Shown here in pieces: positions 1 through 11,379 of a stretch of 64,000 nucleotides of DNA. This DNA comes from Conus ventricosus (Eukaryota > Mollusca > Gastropoda > Neogastropoda > Conidae). Position 1 is the stretch's first letter. The number at the start of each line of letters is the position of its first letter. The stretch covers positions 27,501 to 91,500 of the forward strand of contig JAFLJL010014736.1 of NCBI GenBank assembly GCA_018398815.1, given 5' to 3'. The notes under the pieces are model-generated. The model was not told the DNA's origin and made no database searches. It saw only the letters and a program-made list of their open reading frames with translations. The position numbers and the translations under genes are program-made.

Positions 1-30
1 TGAAGCTTTTGTTCACCTCAAACGAAACAG
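1..30 (+). CDS. GRL101-like receptor, last bases of N-terminal exon (partial)
   Basis: These bases are the 3' end of the exon seen in full on the minus strand at 36,471-37,160. The frame reads LLFTSNETG and ends CAG|GTGCGT, a plausible splice donor with GT at 31-32, splitting a codon after its first base. The rest of the exon lies before the window. The following intron opens directly with a long CT microsatellite. The assignment rests on the match to the inverted copy, not on this fragment alone. Confidence 0.55.
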
Positions 31-39
31 GTGCGTGTT

Positions 40-184
<145 letters not shown>

Positions 185-361
185 CGCACGCACGCACATT
201 CAATTTGAATTTATTCATAAACTATTAGAACACCTGTCAATGGTAATCTGGCAGCTTTTGATTATGTGGGACGTATTTAAGATTGATTACCAGTTAAGAA
301 TTGTTGTCACACTACTGTCGAAAAAGCGTGACTGTAACTGTACTGAGCAAATACAATTTTA

Positions 362-1245
362 GGCCTGTGTCAAATCTTTTTTTTTTTTTGCTGCCCCACT
401 CTCTGCGCCACCTCAGAGGCAGTGCACACACGCCGCTCATTCCGACACCCCGTCCACAGCCACAGCCGGGTCGGCCCTGCCGCAGCCCCGGCACCGGCAA
501 TCCACAGGAAGCAGTCAATGTCAAGTCATCAAGAGGCAACCCACCGGAGGGGACACTGCACTGCTGCCGAGTCACTTCGGTGGTGTTCAGTGGCGCCTGT
601 TCTGATCTAACATACGCCAGACACCACCTACTAAGCCCCCTACTGACGACAATAATTGCTTAGTCGCGGAGTCGGCGTGAGTGAGCTCTCCCTCCGGAGG
701 GCGCCACCACGTCCGTCCAACGACAGCCCCCATGGACTCGCCGATACCGGTGACCCGGACGGAACCAAACCAAGGCCACAGACGTGGAGAGGACATCGAA
801 ATTGAGGTCACCATGAGAGCAGGGCATGAAGGGCCACAGAATTTGAGACTTTTTTTTTTTTTTAGCTGTTCGATGATAATGAGGATGATTAAGATGATGC
901 TACGGATTTCCGTTTCGGTCTGAGACTACATGACAGGGCTGTACTCTACGCTTCCTTTCATAATATATCCCAGCGTCAACCAGGCCCGAGAGATACAGGC
1001 ACCTGCAGTGTTGGTCAGGAAATTTGAGCAACACTCTCAGAAACGCATCCATTAAGTGGATGAAACTCGACTGTGTGGTCCCAGTCTTCCCAACTGAGTC
1101 CGCAGCAACTCAACTCTGGGTAGTAGCCGATCAGGGCAGAAAAAACCCGCATGACTTCTGATGGGATTCGAACCCACGACCTCCCAGCCGGGAGTCCGCG
1201 ACGCTAACCACTTCGCCACGGCGGCTGGTGGCCTGTGTCAAATCT
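362..1245 (-). mobile_element. Retroposed insertion with tRNA-SINE head and two A-tails
   Basis: An 852-bp insertion lies between exact 16-bp direct repeats GGCCTGTGTCAAATCT (362-377 and 1230-1245). The inverted clean copy (around 36,165-36,190) has this target once and no insertion. On the minus strand the insert starts at 1229 with a tRNA-like head, runs to a first A-tract (T-run 850-863 on plus), continues through about 460 bp of other sequence and ends in a second A-tract (T-run 377-389) at the target duplication. This is target-primed retroposition. The second segment may be 3' transduced flank or simply the rest of a longer SINE. No protein is supported. Confidence 0.85.
1156..1229 (-). 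ncRNA. tRNA-derived SINE promoter region
   Basis: On the minus strand there is an A-box-like TGGCGAAGTGG just inside the 5' end and a perfect B box GGTTCGAATCC 40-50 bases on, the internal RNA polymerase III promoter of tRNA-derived SINEs. It sits at the 5' end of the retroposed insertion. It is not called a functional tRNA because it continues directly into a SINE body and an A-tail. Confidence 0.8.
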
Positions 1246-1665
1246 ACTATTAGTTTCAAAGGTACTTAGAGAAGATCGTGTTGGGACGTTTGCAGAGACA
1301 TTTATCAGATTACCGTCTTTTCGAAATGAGTCAGTCTACTGTGAGAGGGATCACAGCACACAGACTGCTGTTCTGAATGTTCAGAACATTCTGCTGACGA
1401 ATGCCGATGAAATATTCATCTCCATGATTGCTTTCCTTGAACTCAGTGCAGCATTCAACGCCCTGGCTTATCCCATCCTTTTGAAGAGGTTGAAAGTGAC
1501 TTTTGGCTTTCAGGGCGATGTTCTTGACTGGTTTGTTTCATCCATCACTGCTTGTTGTCATCGATGGTTGCATGTCTGCCGAAAGTCCTCTTGTGTGTAG
1601 CGTTCTCCAGGGCTCTGTGTTGGAACCTGTGTTGTTACGATTTTATTCTCAACCTTTGTTGGAAA
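1246..1665 (+). pseudogene. Non-LTR retrotransposon reverse transcriptase fragment
   Basis: The frame contains an RT motif-A-like FLELSAAFNALAYPILLKRL, then VLDWFVSSI, and after a frame break SVLQGSVLEPVLL, matching the motif B block (GVPQGSVLGPxLF) of Jockey/CR1-type LINEs. The two aspartates normally seen in LDLSAAFD are changed to E and N, so this copy is catalytically dead. There is no endonuclease part and no 3' end. The same relic occurs on the minus strand at 35,790-36,180, so it predates the duplication or haplotype split. It lies in an intron of the receptor gene. Confidence 0.8.
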
Positions 1666-1888
1666 TTATTTCATTCCCTCTGTTTCTGTTTGTCTCTGTC
1701 TCTCTTTGTCTCTCAGTATGTCTGTATCTGTCCATCTGTCTGTTTGTCTGTCTATCTCTCTCGAAACAAAGGGCACGTCAAACTGAGTGTGAATAACCTA
1801 TATTACACATGTCATATTGCGACAATTCTAATCGAGTTAAACGCACACGTTTGATTTCTGTTTTTTTTTTTCACACAAAACGGGACAG

Positions 1889-2565
1889 GGTTCATTCAGT
1901 CTCCTCTGTGGGATGGACACACCCTTACCCTCCCACTGTGGATAGCTGGGCCTCTCTGACCATTCCCCCTGACCACCTCCTCATTCTGAAATGGCTCCGC
2001 CTATCCCTTTCCGACTGTATGTTTGATTCCTTGTCGGTGTACGTGGGAGGACGAACGGAACAACACTTCTTCGACAAGTTCTGCATCCACAAACCTATCG
2101 TCCAATACTTCAGCGAGGACGTCCACCTCCGCTTCATCAGCACGGCAGATCACTTCTGCTCTAAGGGTTTCAACATCGAGTTCTTCATGCCCGTCTGGCG
2201 CCTGAAGCGAGCGGGCGGCGGCAGGAGCCAGTGGAACTGCACGGTGCCGGGTTTCCAGCGGGACTACGGCAGGGCTTTCCCATGTAACGCCGAGTGGGAC
2301 TGTGTGGATGGGGAGGACGAAGAGGCGTGCTGGTACGTCAACTCCACGATGTGTGGGACCTCCCAGTGGTGGCTGGCCGGGAAGTGCTATCAGCTGATGA
2401 CGGAGAAGCTGCCGTGGCCCGAGGCCTCGGGGGAGTGTTGGAGGAGGGCGGGGCTCTGGTCAGCCTGAACTCGCCCAGCGAGTGGAAGGCGGTGCGCAGG
2501 GTGCTGGAACTGAAAGGGTCCGGGAAGATTCACATCGGGTTGAGGAGTTGGCGTGCTCCTAACAT
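1889..2565 (+). CDS. GRL101-like receptor exon: CUB, LDL-A, start of C-type lectin
   Basis: After an acceptor (ending GGGACAG at 1888) the exon encodes a CUB-like domain (SWASLTIPPDHLLILKW, DSLSVYVGG, SKGFNIEFF), an LDL-receptor class A module (FPCNAEWDCVDGEDEEAC) and the start of a C-type lectin domain (CGTSQWWLAGKCYQL). The donor is AACAT|GTAGGA, and the split methionine codon is completed by the next exon. Frame breaks occur near 1,915-1,925 (also in the inverted copy) and near 2,441-2,446. At the second site the clean inverted copy has one more G and reads through, so that break is probably a consensus error. This is extracellular, ligand-binding sequence of a large GPCR ectodomain; the ligand is unknown. 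Confidence 0.8.
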
Positions 2566-2619
2566 GTAGGATTTTATTTATGTCTCTGGGTGTGATTTGT
2601 TTTACTGTCGAGATTACTC

Positions 2620-2990
<371 letters not shown>

Positions 2991-3429
2991 CGCGCGCCTT
3001 TAACGTTTGTTTATGATATTACTGCAATTTACATGTCAGGTATATATGCACTTTGTTTTGTAAGCCAAAGCCCATAAACCCTTTAAAATGGGGCTTTGGC
3101 GTCGCCTCCCCACCACCAAACGTAGTTATTATTGTGCGTGCCTGTCTGTCCGTCTGTCAGTTTCTCCCCCTTCCATTGCCTTCACGTTATCTTGTAATTC
3201 ACCTTGTTTAGGTATGGAATACTTTGAAAATATAAAGGTAAAGAACAAAGGTACCTTTTGGAGAACTCTTCAACGTTTCGTGCTTTAAACACTTGGTCAC
3301 GAAGTGAAGTGTTGAGGTTGTAGGGACGCTGGCAGGTTTCTTGTGACCACAGTTCAGCCACAAAGGTAGGGGAGGGGTGGGGAAAAGGTGAACTGTATTA
3401 ATATGGTCAACAAAAATGGTGGGGCAAAG

Positions 3430-3580
3430 GGGGGGGGGGGGGGTGGGGAGGTGGGAGTGGAGGAGAATCATCTGGGTGGTGGTTTTCAGAGAAAGGGGAG
3501 GGGGTGGTGGTAAGGAAAACATGGTATAGTACAAGGGGGGGGGGGGGGGGAGCAGGAGGGGGGAAAGGGAGGGGGGGTTG
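3430..3580. repeat. G-rich tracts inside the PLE
   Basis: Two long G runs (about 3430-3450 and 3535-3550), with further GGGG groups between, give strong G-quadruplex potential on the plus strand. Run lengths are likely to be unreliable. Confidence 0.7.
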
Positions 3581-3599
3581 CAGCTTGAGAGAAACAAGT

Positions 3600-3917
3600 T
3601 TATTCCCTGACATTGAGTCCATAAGGACTCAAAGTGCCAAGGCGTTGTATTAGCTGGCTTTCCATGAATTTGCGGTATTGGCCCTCTTTTTGTCCATTGC
3701 GCCAAAGCGCTGCCACTCTGATGTGCGACAGGTTATGGTGTTCAGAAGTAAAGTGGTTTGCCACTGGTGTATCTTTTCCTGTCAGAATGTTGTCCCTGTG
3801 TTCTTTGAAGCGATCATTGAGTGATCTGTATGTTTCTCCTACATACATCATGGCACACAAGGTACAGGTCAGGACATAGACAACATTTTGAGTTTGGCAT
3901 GTGAAATGGGATGTCAC
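3600..3917 (-). pseudogene. GIY-YIG endonuclease fragment of a Penelope-like element
   Basis: The 105-residue open frame has VVYVLTCTLCAMMYVGE, a GIY-YIG core with the second motif as YVG, then RSLNDRFKEH, which carries the conserved arginine and histidine, and a following VANHFTSEHHNLSHIRV block. In PLEs this domain follows the reverse transcriptase and nicks target DNA. Here it stands alone between inverted arms, so it is a 5'-truncated remnant. It is antisense to the host receptor gene. Confidence 0.8.
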
Positions 3918-4216
3918 CTGAAACTTATGATCTGATGGGCCTTGGATAGTTGTTGCAGGGTTAATAAAAGTACACCCCTTTTGTTGACCATATTAATACA
4001 GTTCACCTTTTCCCCACCCCCTCCCCTACCTTTTTGGCTGCACTGTGGTCACAAGAAACCTGCCAGCTTCCCCTACAACCTCAACACTTCACTTCGTGAC
4101 CAAGTGCTTACAGCACGAAACGTTGAAGGGTTCTCCAAAAGGTACCTTTTTTTCTTTACCTTTATATTTTCAAGTTATCCGGAAAAGGTACAGCAATCAA
4201 CATTTCTTCATATTAG

Positions 4217-4757
4217 GTATAGAACGTTGCTTCAGTGGGTAGATAGCACCGTCGCATACTTCACTGACCAAAGTAGAGACGACTCCTCTTCGCAATGTTT
4301 TTACTTCAAATGGGATCGTTCTGTGTACAATTCTGGCGTCTTTCATGAAAAATGTGACGATGCCACTTTTCGCCACCAATTCTTGTGTGAATTTAACTCG
4401 AAGTCTGGAACCGTCGATGCCAGACCGGGACCTGGTGTAACGCTTGCCACAACTCAAAAACAATATCCTGTGTCCGTCACCAGTTGCTTGGCAGGTCACG
4501 TGGTCCACGAGTTCCTAGCTTGTGACCTGCAGAGCGAGTGTTTGGTTGGACGAGAGCCTAGGGGGCAATCTTCATGCTCCACTGATCGTGATCCTTCTCC
4601 TCCGCCGCCCTCCTTTCTGTGTGGCAATCGGATGCAGGAGGTGCCTTACATGTTGGTGTGTGACCATCGTGCGGACTGCATCGATCAGAGCGACGAGGAG
4701 TTCTGTGTGTACACCCCGTGCCCTCGCTACACTACCCTTGACTGTGGAGACCGCCAG
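4217..4757 (+). CDS. GRL101-like receptor exon: end of C-type lectin and LDL-A modules
   Basis: The acceptor is TTAG|GTATAGA and the donor CAG|GTAAGT; both fit, and phases match the neighbouring exons. The frame is fully open. It gives the second half of the C-type lectin domain (LLQWVDSTVAYF through FRHQFLCEF), a degenerate cysteine-rich unit (SCLAGHVVHEFLACDLQSEC), a proline-rich linker and a canonical LDL-A module (FLCGNRMQEVP then DCIDQSDEEFC). It ends in the first half of another LDL-A (LDCGDRQ) that continues in the exon at 6,067. The LDL-A acidic signature SDEE is the calcium-binding cage. A noisy homologue lies on the minus strand at about 29,850-30,420. Confidence 0.85.
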
Positions 4758-4926
4758 GTAAGTGGGCCTGAAGCAATGAGGAAAGGAAGAAATGAACGAA
4801 GAAAGATAGAAAAAAGAGAGAAGAACGGAAGAAGGAGATAACAAACAAACAAACAAAATGAGTGAACCAGCACATTTAGTGGTTTCCGTGTCTGTGCACA
4901 GGCAGAGAGTTGGGGGCAAGAGAGAG

Positions 4927-5002
<76 letters not shown>

Positions 5003-5812
5003 GGGGGGGGGGGGGAGAAAGAGGAGAGAGGGAGAGAGGAGGAGAGAGACAGAAAGAGACAGAGAGAGGGAGAGACAGGGAGAAAGAAAATGCCAAAACA
5101 GGGGCGTGAAACTACGTCCGGAATGCAAACTAGTCAACATCCCGATTGTGATCCTGGGCGCGCACTTCAAAAACATAGTTGGCTCACAACACTTACTTGT
5201 TTGACCCATACATTGAAAAGGTAACTTTTTTTTGTGATGGAAAGATGGGAGTTATCTTCCCTTATTTTGTGTTGTCTGGAATAGGGTCTGTTGATGCTGA
5301 GATGACCTCTGACCTAGAGCCGGACACCTTTCCATGAGCAGACGGTGACACAGTGACTGTTCATTGATGCTCATGCCAAGCTGTCCGGGTTTGAAATCTC
5401 TCTCTCAGTTCATAATGCGTCCTAGTCCTGTTGCCTACAGGAACTGTCTTTGGAAGTGTAGTCTGTTCCTTCTGCAACATGAAGAAAGAGAACATCCTTT
5501 TACGTCTTCGCCTCAGTACTACACTGGCACCTAAGAAATAACCTCCAAATTCTTCTGACGAAATTTCATAGCGACAAATATTTTCAATACATGGATATTT
5601 TTGTCTAGAGATTTTCCATTCATCTTGTATCTAGAGCATGACGCATTTCGTCTGATAAAAACAATAGAGTAAAAAAAGAAAGAAAAGAGGGTACGGTACA
5701 TGAATAGGAGCTTTAGTCTGGTCTGGTATCATCTGTGCTTTGCCTCTGTCCTGTCTGTCTGTCTGTCTGTCTGTCTGTGCACGAGTGTGTGGGTTTGTGT
5801 GTGTGTGTGTGT

Positions 5813-5876
<64 letters not shown>

Positions 5877-6066
5877 GTGTGCACACGCGTGTGTGCGTAT
5901 GTGTGTGCGATCTCATTGCAAACACCGTCATGATAACAGCTGTTTTGACATCAATACACAACTACAGAAGAAAAAAAAAAAAAAACTTAAGCCCAAACAG
6001 CAGCTCAACCAAAAAAATCCATTCCTCAGTTATATGCCTTCACTCATTGATTGACAGTGCCTGCAG
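4758..6066. repeat. Receptor intron with (GA)n, poly-G and (TG)n tracts
   Basis: The intron runs from GTAAGT at 4758 to TGCCTGCAG at 6066. It contains a GA-rich tract at 4,919-5,090 interrupted by a G run, and (CTGT)n/(TG)n at 5,753-5,900. The remainder (5,100-5,700) shows no gene or recognisable element. Exonic reading resumes in phase. Confidence 0.85.
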
Positions 6067-8124
6067 CTCAGCCAGATATGCGACAACATGGTGCAGTGTG
6101 TGTCTGCAAACGACGAAAAGAGGTGTAAACACCAGAACATGTTTCCGAAAATCCTCGGCCTTCTTTTCCTATCAATGTTGGTGAGGTGGTCATCAGTGGG
6201 ACAAACACTCAGAATTGCCATACTCAGGTCAGCAGAGTCGTGCCCCGGTCTCACTTCCTTTGTCCTACTCCCGACATGACCCTGTGTCTCCCCGGGCTAT
6301 CTGCGATGTAACGCCATCCACGACTGCCCGGGGCATGAGGATGAAGCAACTGCCAGATGTACCACTGTCCTGGCTACTATCGCTGTCGCCAGCCCCGCGT
6401 GTGCGTGTCTGCCGAGCACGTGTGTGACGACAGGTATGGCCAGTGCCCTCAGAATGATGATGAGCTGTTGTGTCACTTCACCTGTCCACCTGAATGTAGG
6501 TGCTTCGGGTTGGCGTTTTACTGTAACCGGTCTGTCGCTGTCGGTGACCATCCAGAACTTCGCTTCTTGAACGCGGACAGAAGCAACATGACGTTGATGG
6601 ACTTCACGAACACCACCATGCTGGTCCATGTCAGTTTGGCGGGTTGTTTCTGTCTCACGTTCAAGCACCTGCTCTGCCTAACTTGATCAGTCTGGACCTC
6701 AGCGATAATCTCATCACCTGTCTTCTACCTGGTGACTTCAGTACCCTCAGATCTCTGCAAGTGCTTGGTTTGGCGGAAACCCACTTAAACCTTCAAGACG
6801 GTCTCTCTGGTCTGTCCACGTACCCCAAAACTTCGCGTGTTGGACCTGTCCCGTGTCAGCGTGGACACAGTGAACGTGGATCCTTTGCACACACTGACTC
6901 GTCTGGACCATCTCAACCTGTCGGGCAGCGGAGTGCGTCACGTGCAGGGCTCGGGTTTCCGGGTTCTATGATCGTTGCGCTCTGTGGATCTCTCAGGCTG
7001 CCCGGGTGATCACCTTTCCTCCACAGCTGTTCACAATCTTCTCAAACTTCGGTCCGTGACAGCCAGCAATTATAAACTGTGCTGCCCAGCGCTTCTTCCC
7101 GAGGAGTTCAGCCCCAAGTGGTGTCGGGTTCCGAAAGATGCCGTGTCGTCCTGTCAGGATTTGATGCAGAGTCACCTCCACCGGTTATCCTGGCTCTGCT
7201 AGCCATGCTGGCGTTGATGGGAAACCTCACCAGCTTCCTGTACCGCACCGTCTTCGACAAAAGAACGCGGCGGTTCGGATTCGGTGTCTTCGTCCTGCAT
7301 TTGTGTGTGTCTGATTTCTTGATGGGGGTATACCTGAGGGTGATCGGACTGGCTGACTACAGGTACAAAGACACCTACCTGTGGAACGACCACTCCTGGA
7401 GACACAGCACCACCTGCAGGGTGGCCGGTTCCTGTCTCTCCTGTCCTCTGAGGTGTCCGTCTTTCAGATCTGCTTCATCACCATGGATCGCTTCCTGGTG
7501 CTGCGCTTTCCCTTCAGCCACTTCCACTTCACGCCGACGTCAGCGCATGTGGCCAGCAGCGCCGCCTGGTGGGCGGGGCTCGTGCTGGCCGCCACGCCTC
7601 TGACCCCTGTGACGTCACACGGGCATTCTACAGCCAGACCGGCATCTGCATCCCGTTGCCCATCACCAGGACCGAGTTTCCCGGGACAGAAATTACTCCT
7701 TCGGTATCTGGATCGCCCTCAACTTCGTCCTTTTCCTGTCATAGCTTCGGGGCAGGTTTCATCTACTGGTCGGTCACCTCCAACACGTTGACCGCCTCCG
7801 CACCATCGGCAGGAAGTCCACGGACCAGGTCATCGCTCGGCGGCTGATCACCGTGGCCGTGTCGGATTTCGCCTGCTGGTTTCCCATCGGCGTCCTGGGG
7901 ATGGCGGCGGTCGGAGGCGTGGACGTTCCGGGGAAGTCAACGTCATCATGGCCGTCTTGGTGCTGCCACTCAACTCGGCCCTCAACCCGTTCCTGTACAC
8001 CGTCAACGTCATTCTGGAACAGCGGAGGAAGAGCCGTGAGAAACAGCTGATGGTCGTTTTGTCTCAGTTGCAGGACTTCTGCTGTGAGTTTGCTGGCGGC
8101 GTCCGATTGTTGTCTTCCTCATGA
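6067..8124 (+). CDS. GRL101-like receptor exon: LDL-A modules, LRRs, 7TM
   Basis: It begins with the end of an LDL-A (QICDNMVQCVSANDEKRC), then LDL-A modules (CVSPGYLRCNAIHDCPG; CDDRYGQCPQNDDELLC) and an LRR N-cap (CPPECRCFG). The LRRs follow (LISLDLSDNLITCLLPGDF, RLDHLNLSGSGV), then a cysteine-rich hinge (SNYKLCCP, SSCQDLM) and seven-helix segments. GPCR marks are GN in TM1, LCVSDFLMG (TM2), ITMDRFLVLRFPF (DRF in place of DRY), CWFP (TM6, CWxP) and NSALNPFLYT (TM7, NPxxY-like). Several one-base breaks (about 6,356, 6,650, 6,830, 7,425 and later) and a TGA at 6,277-6,279 interrupt it. At 7,425 the break is a GG where GGG would fit, so error is likely. It belongs to the LGR-like family of the snail GRL101 receptor; the ligand is unknown. 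Confidence 0.85.
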
Positions 8125-8164
8125 CAGCCCTGATATTATGGCCCTTTACGGTCGGCTGAGTTAG

Positions 8165-8311
8165 AAGCAACAGTCTCTCTGTCTCTGTTTCTGTCTGTCT
8201 TGTCTGTCTGCCTGACTGCCTGTCTACCGGCCTGCCTGTCTGTCCCGTCTCTCTCTTTGTCTGTCTCTGTCTCTCTGTTTATCTGTCTGTCTGTCTGTCT
8301 GTCTGTCTGTC

Positions 8312-8401
<90 letters not shown>

Positions 8402-8511
8402 TCTCTCTTGTCTGTCTGTCTCTGTCTGTGTCTCTCTCTCTGTCTCTGTCTTTGTCTCTCTCTCCTCTCTCTCTCTATCTCTATCCCCCTCTCCCTCTCT
8501 CTCTCTCTCTC

Positions 8512-8567
<56 letters not shown>

Positions 8568-8590
8568 CTTCTCTCTCGCTCTCTCTCGCG
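8165..8590. repeat. (CTGT)n and (CT)n microsatellite
   Basis: A long imperfect CTGT/CT tract directly 3' of the receptor stop region, with a GA-rich counterpart at about 26,280-26,700 in the noisy inverted copy. Frames through it are artefacts. Confidence 0.95.
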
Positions 8591-8799
8591 TTGTCTTCAT
8601 CATCCTTCTTTGTCTTCTTGGGGTCACTCAGCTACACAACCCAGACGTTAATGTTGCTAAATGAGGCAGCCACGCCCAGGTCCTTTCAACAGTTGCACGG
8701 TGTTAGTTCTACGCTCTGTTTTGGCAGCATGAATACACGAAAAAAGGCATCAGCCAGTTACTGACCTCTGGCAGGTAGCCGTTATGTCCCCTTAGGTCC

Positions 8800-9015
8800 C
8801 TAGTCTTAATGTGCGTGCCAAGTCTTGATGTTCTTCAGTAGTCTCAATGTATGTCCGTAGTGTGAATGTGCGTCCCTAGTCTTACTGTTTGTCAAAAGTC
8901 TTAATGTATGTCCCTAGTGTGAATGTGTGTCCCTAGTGTGAATGTGCGTCCCTAGTCTACTGTTTGTCAATAGTCTTAATGTATGTCAATAGTCTTAATG
9001 TGCGTCCCTGTGCGT
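8800..9015. repeat. Minisatellite, unit about 24 bp
   Basis: Degenerate tandem units of the type TCTTAATGTATGTCCCTAG alternate with TGTGAATGTGCGTCCCTAG. The inverted noisy copy (about 25,650-26,090) has them with more units. No coding signal. Confidence 0.85.
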
Positions 9016-9334
9016 GCCTGCACCCTATGTGTGTGAACACAGCACAGCTGCCAAAGGTTGGTGCAGGATTGCCCCCAGCTGGTTGGTTCGGCAAGTCGAG
9101 GACAGTGCTTCTCTGGGTTGGAAAGTATTTTAGTAGGAAGTAATACACCTGATGAACTCAGTGACATTTCTACAATGAACAGCACATGTGTATGCTTTAC
9201 TTGGCTGACCAACACTGTTCTTTTTGGGCGTCAAACGGACAATGATGTATCTGGATGTTGTTGTTGTTTTTTGTAGACCGTGCAAATACAGACATTTTAA
9301 CAATAAGCACAACGTATTATTTTTCTTAAGTGGA

Positions 9335-9480
9335 GGATCATTTATAAAAGCTACGTGGAGCATCGTTTATAAAAGTGACGTGGAACATATCATTTATAAA
9401 AGTGACTTGGAACATATCATTTATAAAACTTACATGGAGTAACATCTATAAATGTGTCATGGAGTGTCATTTATGTAAGT
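9335..9480. repeat. Minisatellite ATCATTTATAAAAGTGACGTGG
   Basis: About five units of 25-30 bp built on CATTTATAAAAGTGACGTGGA. The noisy inverted copy at about 24,480-25,080 carries roughly four times as much. The stretch 9,015-9,335 beside it holds nothing recognisable. Confidence 0.85.
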
Positions 9481-9704
9481 GTATCCAACCTATGTCACTG
9501 GAAATCGACCACGGAAAAAAAAATGATGGATAAGATTAGAATCTTGACTGTTTTCAAAATAACCAAATGTGGGCTTTTAGAGTATTAAAGATGAACAGAT
9601 TTTTTCCCATGAAAAGTATTAAACGTTATGTAAAATTACAGATTCGTAAGATTTCTTTTTCCATAGAGAATGTTAAATGACGGTGCTGCTTTTCCCCGCA
9701 AGAT

Positions 9705-9781
9705 CTCTCTCTCCTCTCTCTCTCTCTCTCTCCTCCTCTCCTCACTCTCTCTCTCTCTCTCTCTCATCTCTCTCCTTTTCT

Positions 9782-9825
<44 letters not shown>
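9705..9825. repeat. (CT)n microsatellite
   Basis: An interrupted CT tract. Its complement borders the junction at about 19,000-19,015 and recurs at 24,150-24,270. The clean inverted copy stops in this tract. Confidence 0.95.
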
Positions 9826-9974
9826 AAAATTCTTATGTATTAGAGTCCAAGTGTTTTAAGTTTTTGTTGATCTAAACATGTTTACAATCAGAATTTTAAG
9901 ATGGCGTGCCCGACAACACTTTCCCCCGTTAGCCTGAGGTCAGATTCATTGGAATTCTCTCAGTAGTGAAAGAA

Positions 9975-10375
<401 letters not shown>

Positions 10376-10573
10376 AAAGCAGATGTGGGGCGTTGCGGAA
10401 GGGAGTAAGGGGGGGAGATGCGAATGTGTATTTCATTTGATGAATAGTATACTCTCAGCAAACCTTGCAGAATAAAGAAAGTCAGTGTACTACCACGTAG
10501 TACATGACTAAACTCAGACGCTTTGTATTAAACGTTAAAACGTCAACATCAGCAAGTGAATGTCCACCTTTAA

Positions 10574-10604
<31 letters not shown>

Positions 10605-10884
10605 ACAAACACATTCAGATAAAGCATGGTGAGTATGAGCCAGTTTCAGAAAAAGATGATTGTGAGAATGGAAGCCCCAGTGTAAAAAAAATACAAAAAA
10701 AAAGAAAAAAGAAAAAAAGTAAAGGAAAAAGTGAGTGTGTGTGTGTGTGTGTGTGGGGGGGGGGGATAGAGGCTGGAGGCCAAAAGAAAAAATGATAAAA
10801 AAAATAATAACTGGTTTCTTTGTTGGGGGAGGGTGATGGTGAGTTAACTCCCTTGACAGTCTAATGGTGAACGTTGAATTCTGA

Positions 10885-11195
10885 CTTGCGAGGAGGAAGC
10901 ATTTGATGCAACCTGATTTGAGTCGACTGTTTGTCTGTTAGTGTTCTGAAGAGCCATTTGATGCAACCTGATTGAGTCGATTGTTGTGAGTGTTCTGAGG
11001 AACCATTTGATGCAACCTGATTTGAGTCGACTGTTTGTCTGTTAGTGTTCTAGGAACCATTTGATCCAACCTGATTTGAGTCGACTGTTTGTCTGTTAGT
11101 GTTCTGAGGAACCATTTGATGCAACCTGATTTGAGTCGACTGTTTGTCTGTTAGTGTTCTGAGGAACCATTGATGCAACCTGATTTAAGTGTCTG
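10885..11195. repeat. 55-bp minisatellite, about six units
   Basis: The unit contains GGAACCATTTGATGCAACCT followed by GATTTGAGTCGACTG and TTTGTCTGTTAGTG. It is present inverted at 17,610-17,870 and, smeared, at about 22,740-22,990. The region 10,376-10,884 before it has poly-A/C tracts and no gene. Confidence 0.9.
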
Positions 11196-11279
11196 TCTGT
11201 CATTTTCTTCATGATGTCGCTGTCTCCTGTGCCTCAGGGGCATTACACTCACACCGCTCACTCCCGTTTATCGCGAGCG

Positions 11280-11287
11280 CACACACA

Positions 11288-11327
<40 letters not shown>

Positions 11328-11333
11328 ACACAC

Positions 11334-11372
<39 letters not shown>
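11280..11372. repeat. (CA)n microsatellite abutting a LINE fragment
   Basis: A pure CA tract immediately before the 5'-truncated LINE tail at 11,380. In the inverted copy it has contracted to a short tract at about 17,500-17,530. Confidence 0.93.
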
Positions 11373-11375
<3 letters not shown>

Positions 11376-11379
11376 TACT

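Larger units (their letters stand above)
3208..4224 (-). mobile_element. Truncated Penelope-like element with inverted arms, on a splice acceptor
   Basis: The insertion is flanked by a 12-bp near-exact duplication TTAGGTATRGAA (3208-3219 and 4213-4224). It has inverted arms of about 195 bp at 3222-3416 and 3978-4174. Between them lie G-rich tracts and a GIY-YIG endonuclease fragment on the minus strand, the C-terminal module of PLEs. No reverse transcriptase part remains. The noisy inverted copy around 30,400-30,440 reads across the target without the element. The duplicated target contains the 3' splice site of the receptor intron (AG at 4215-4216), so the element lies right at the exon edge and creates a second AG at 3210-3211. 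Confidence 0.75.

Noticed and set aside
10885..11195. CRISPR-like array of 55-bp units
   Set aside because: Units are contiguous without unique spacers, and the genome is eukaryotic. It is a minisatellite. The 78-bp units at 61,360-62,225 were rejected for the same reason.
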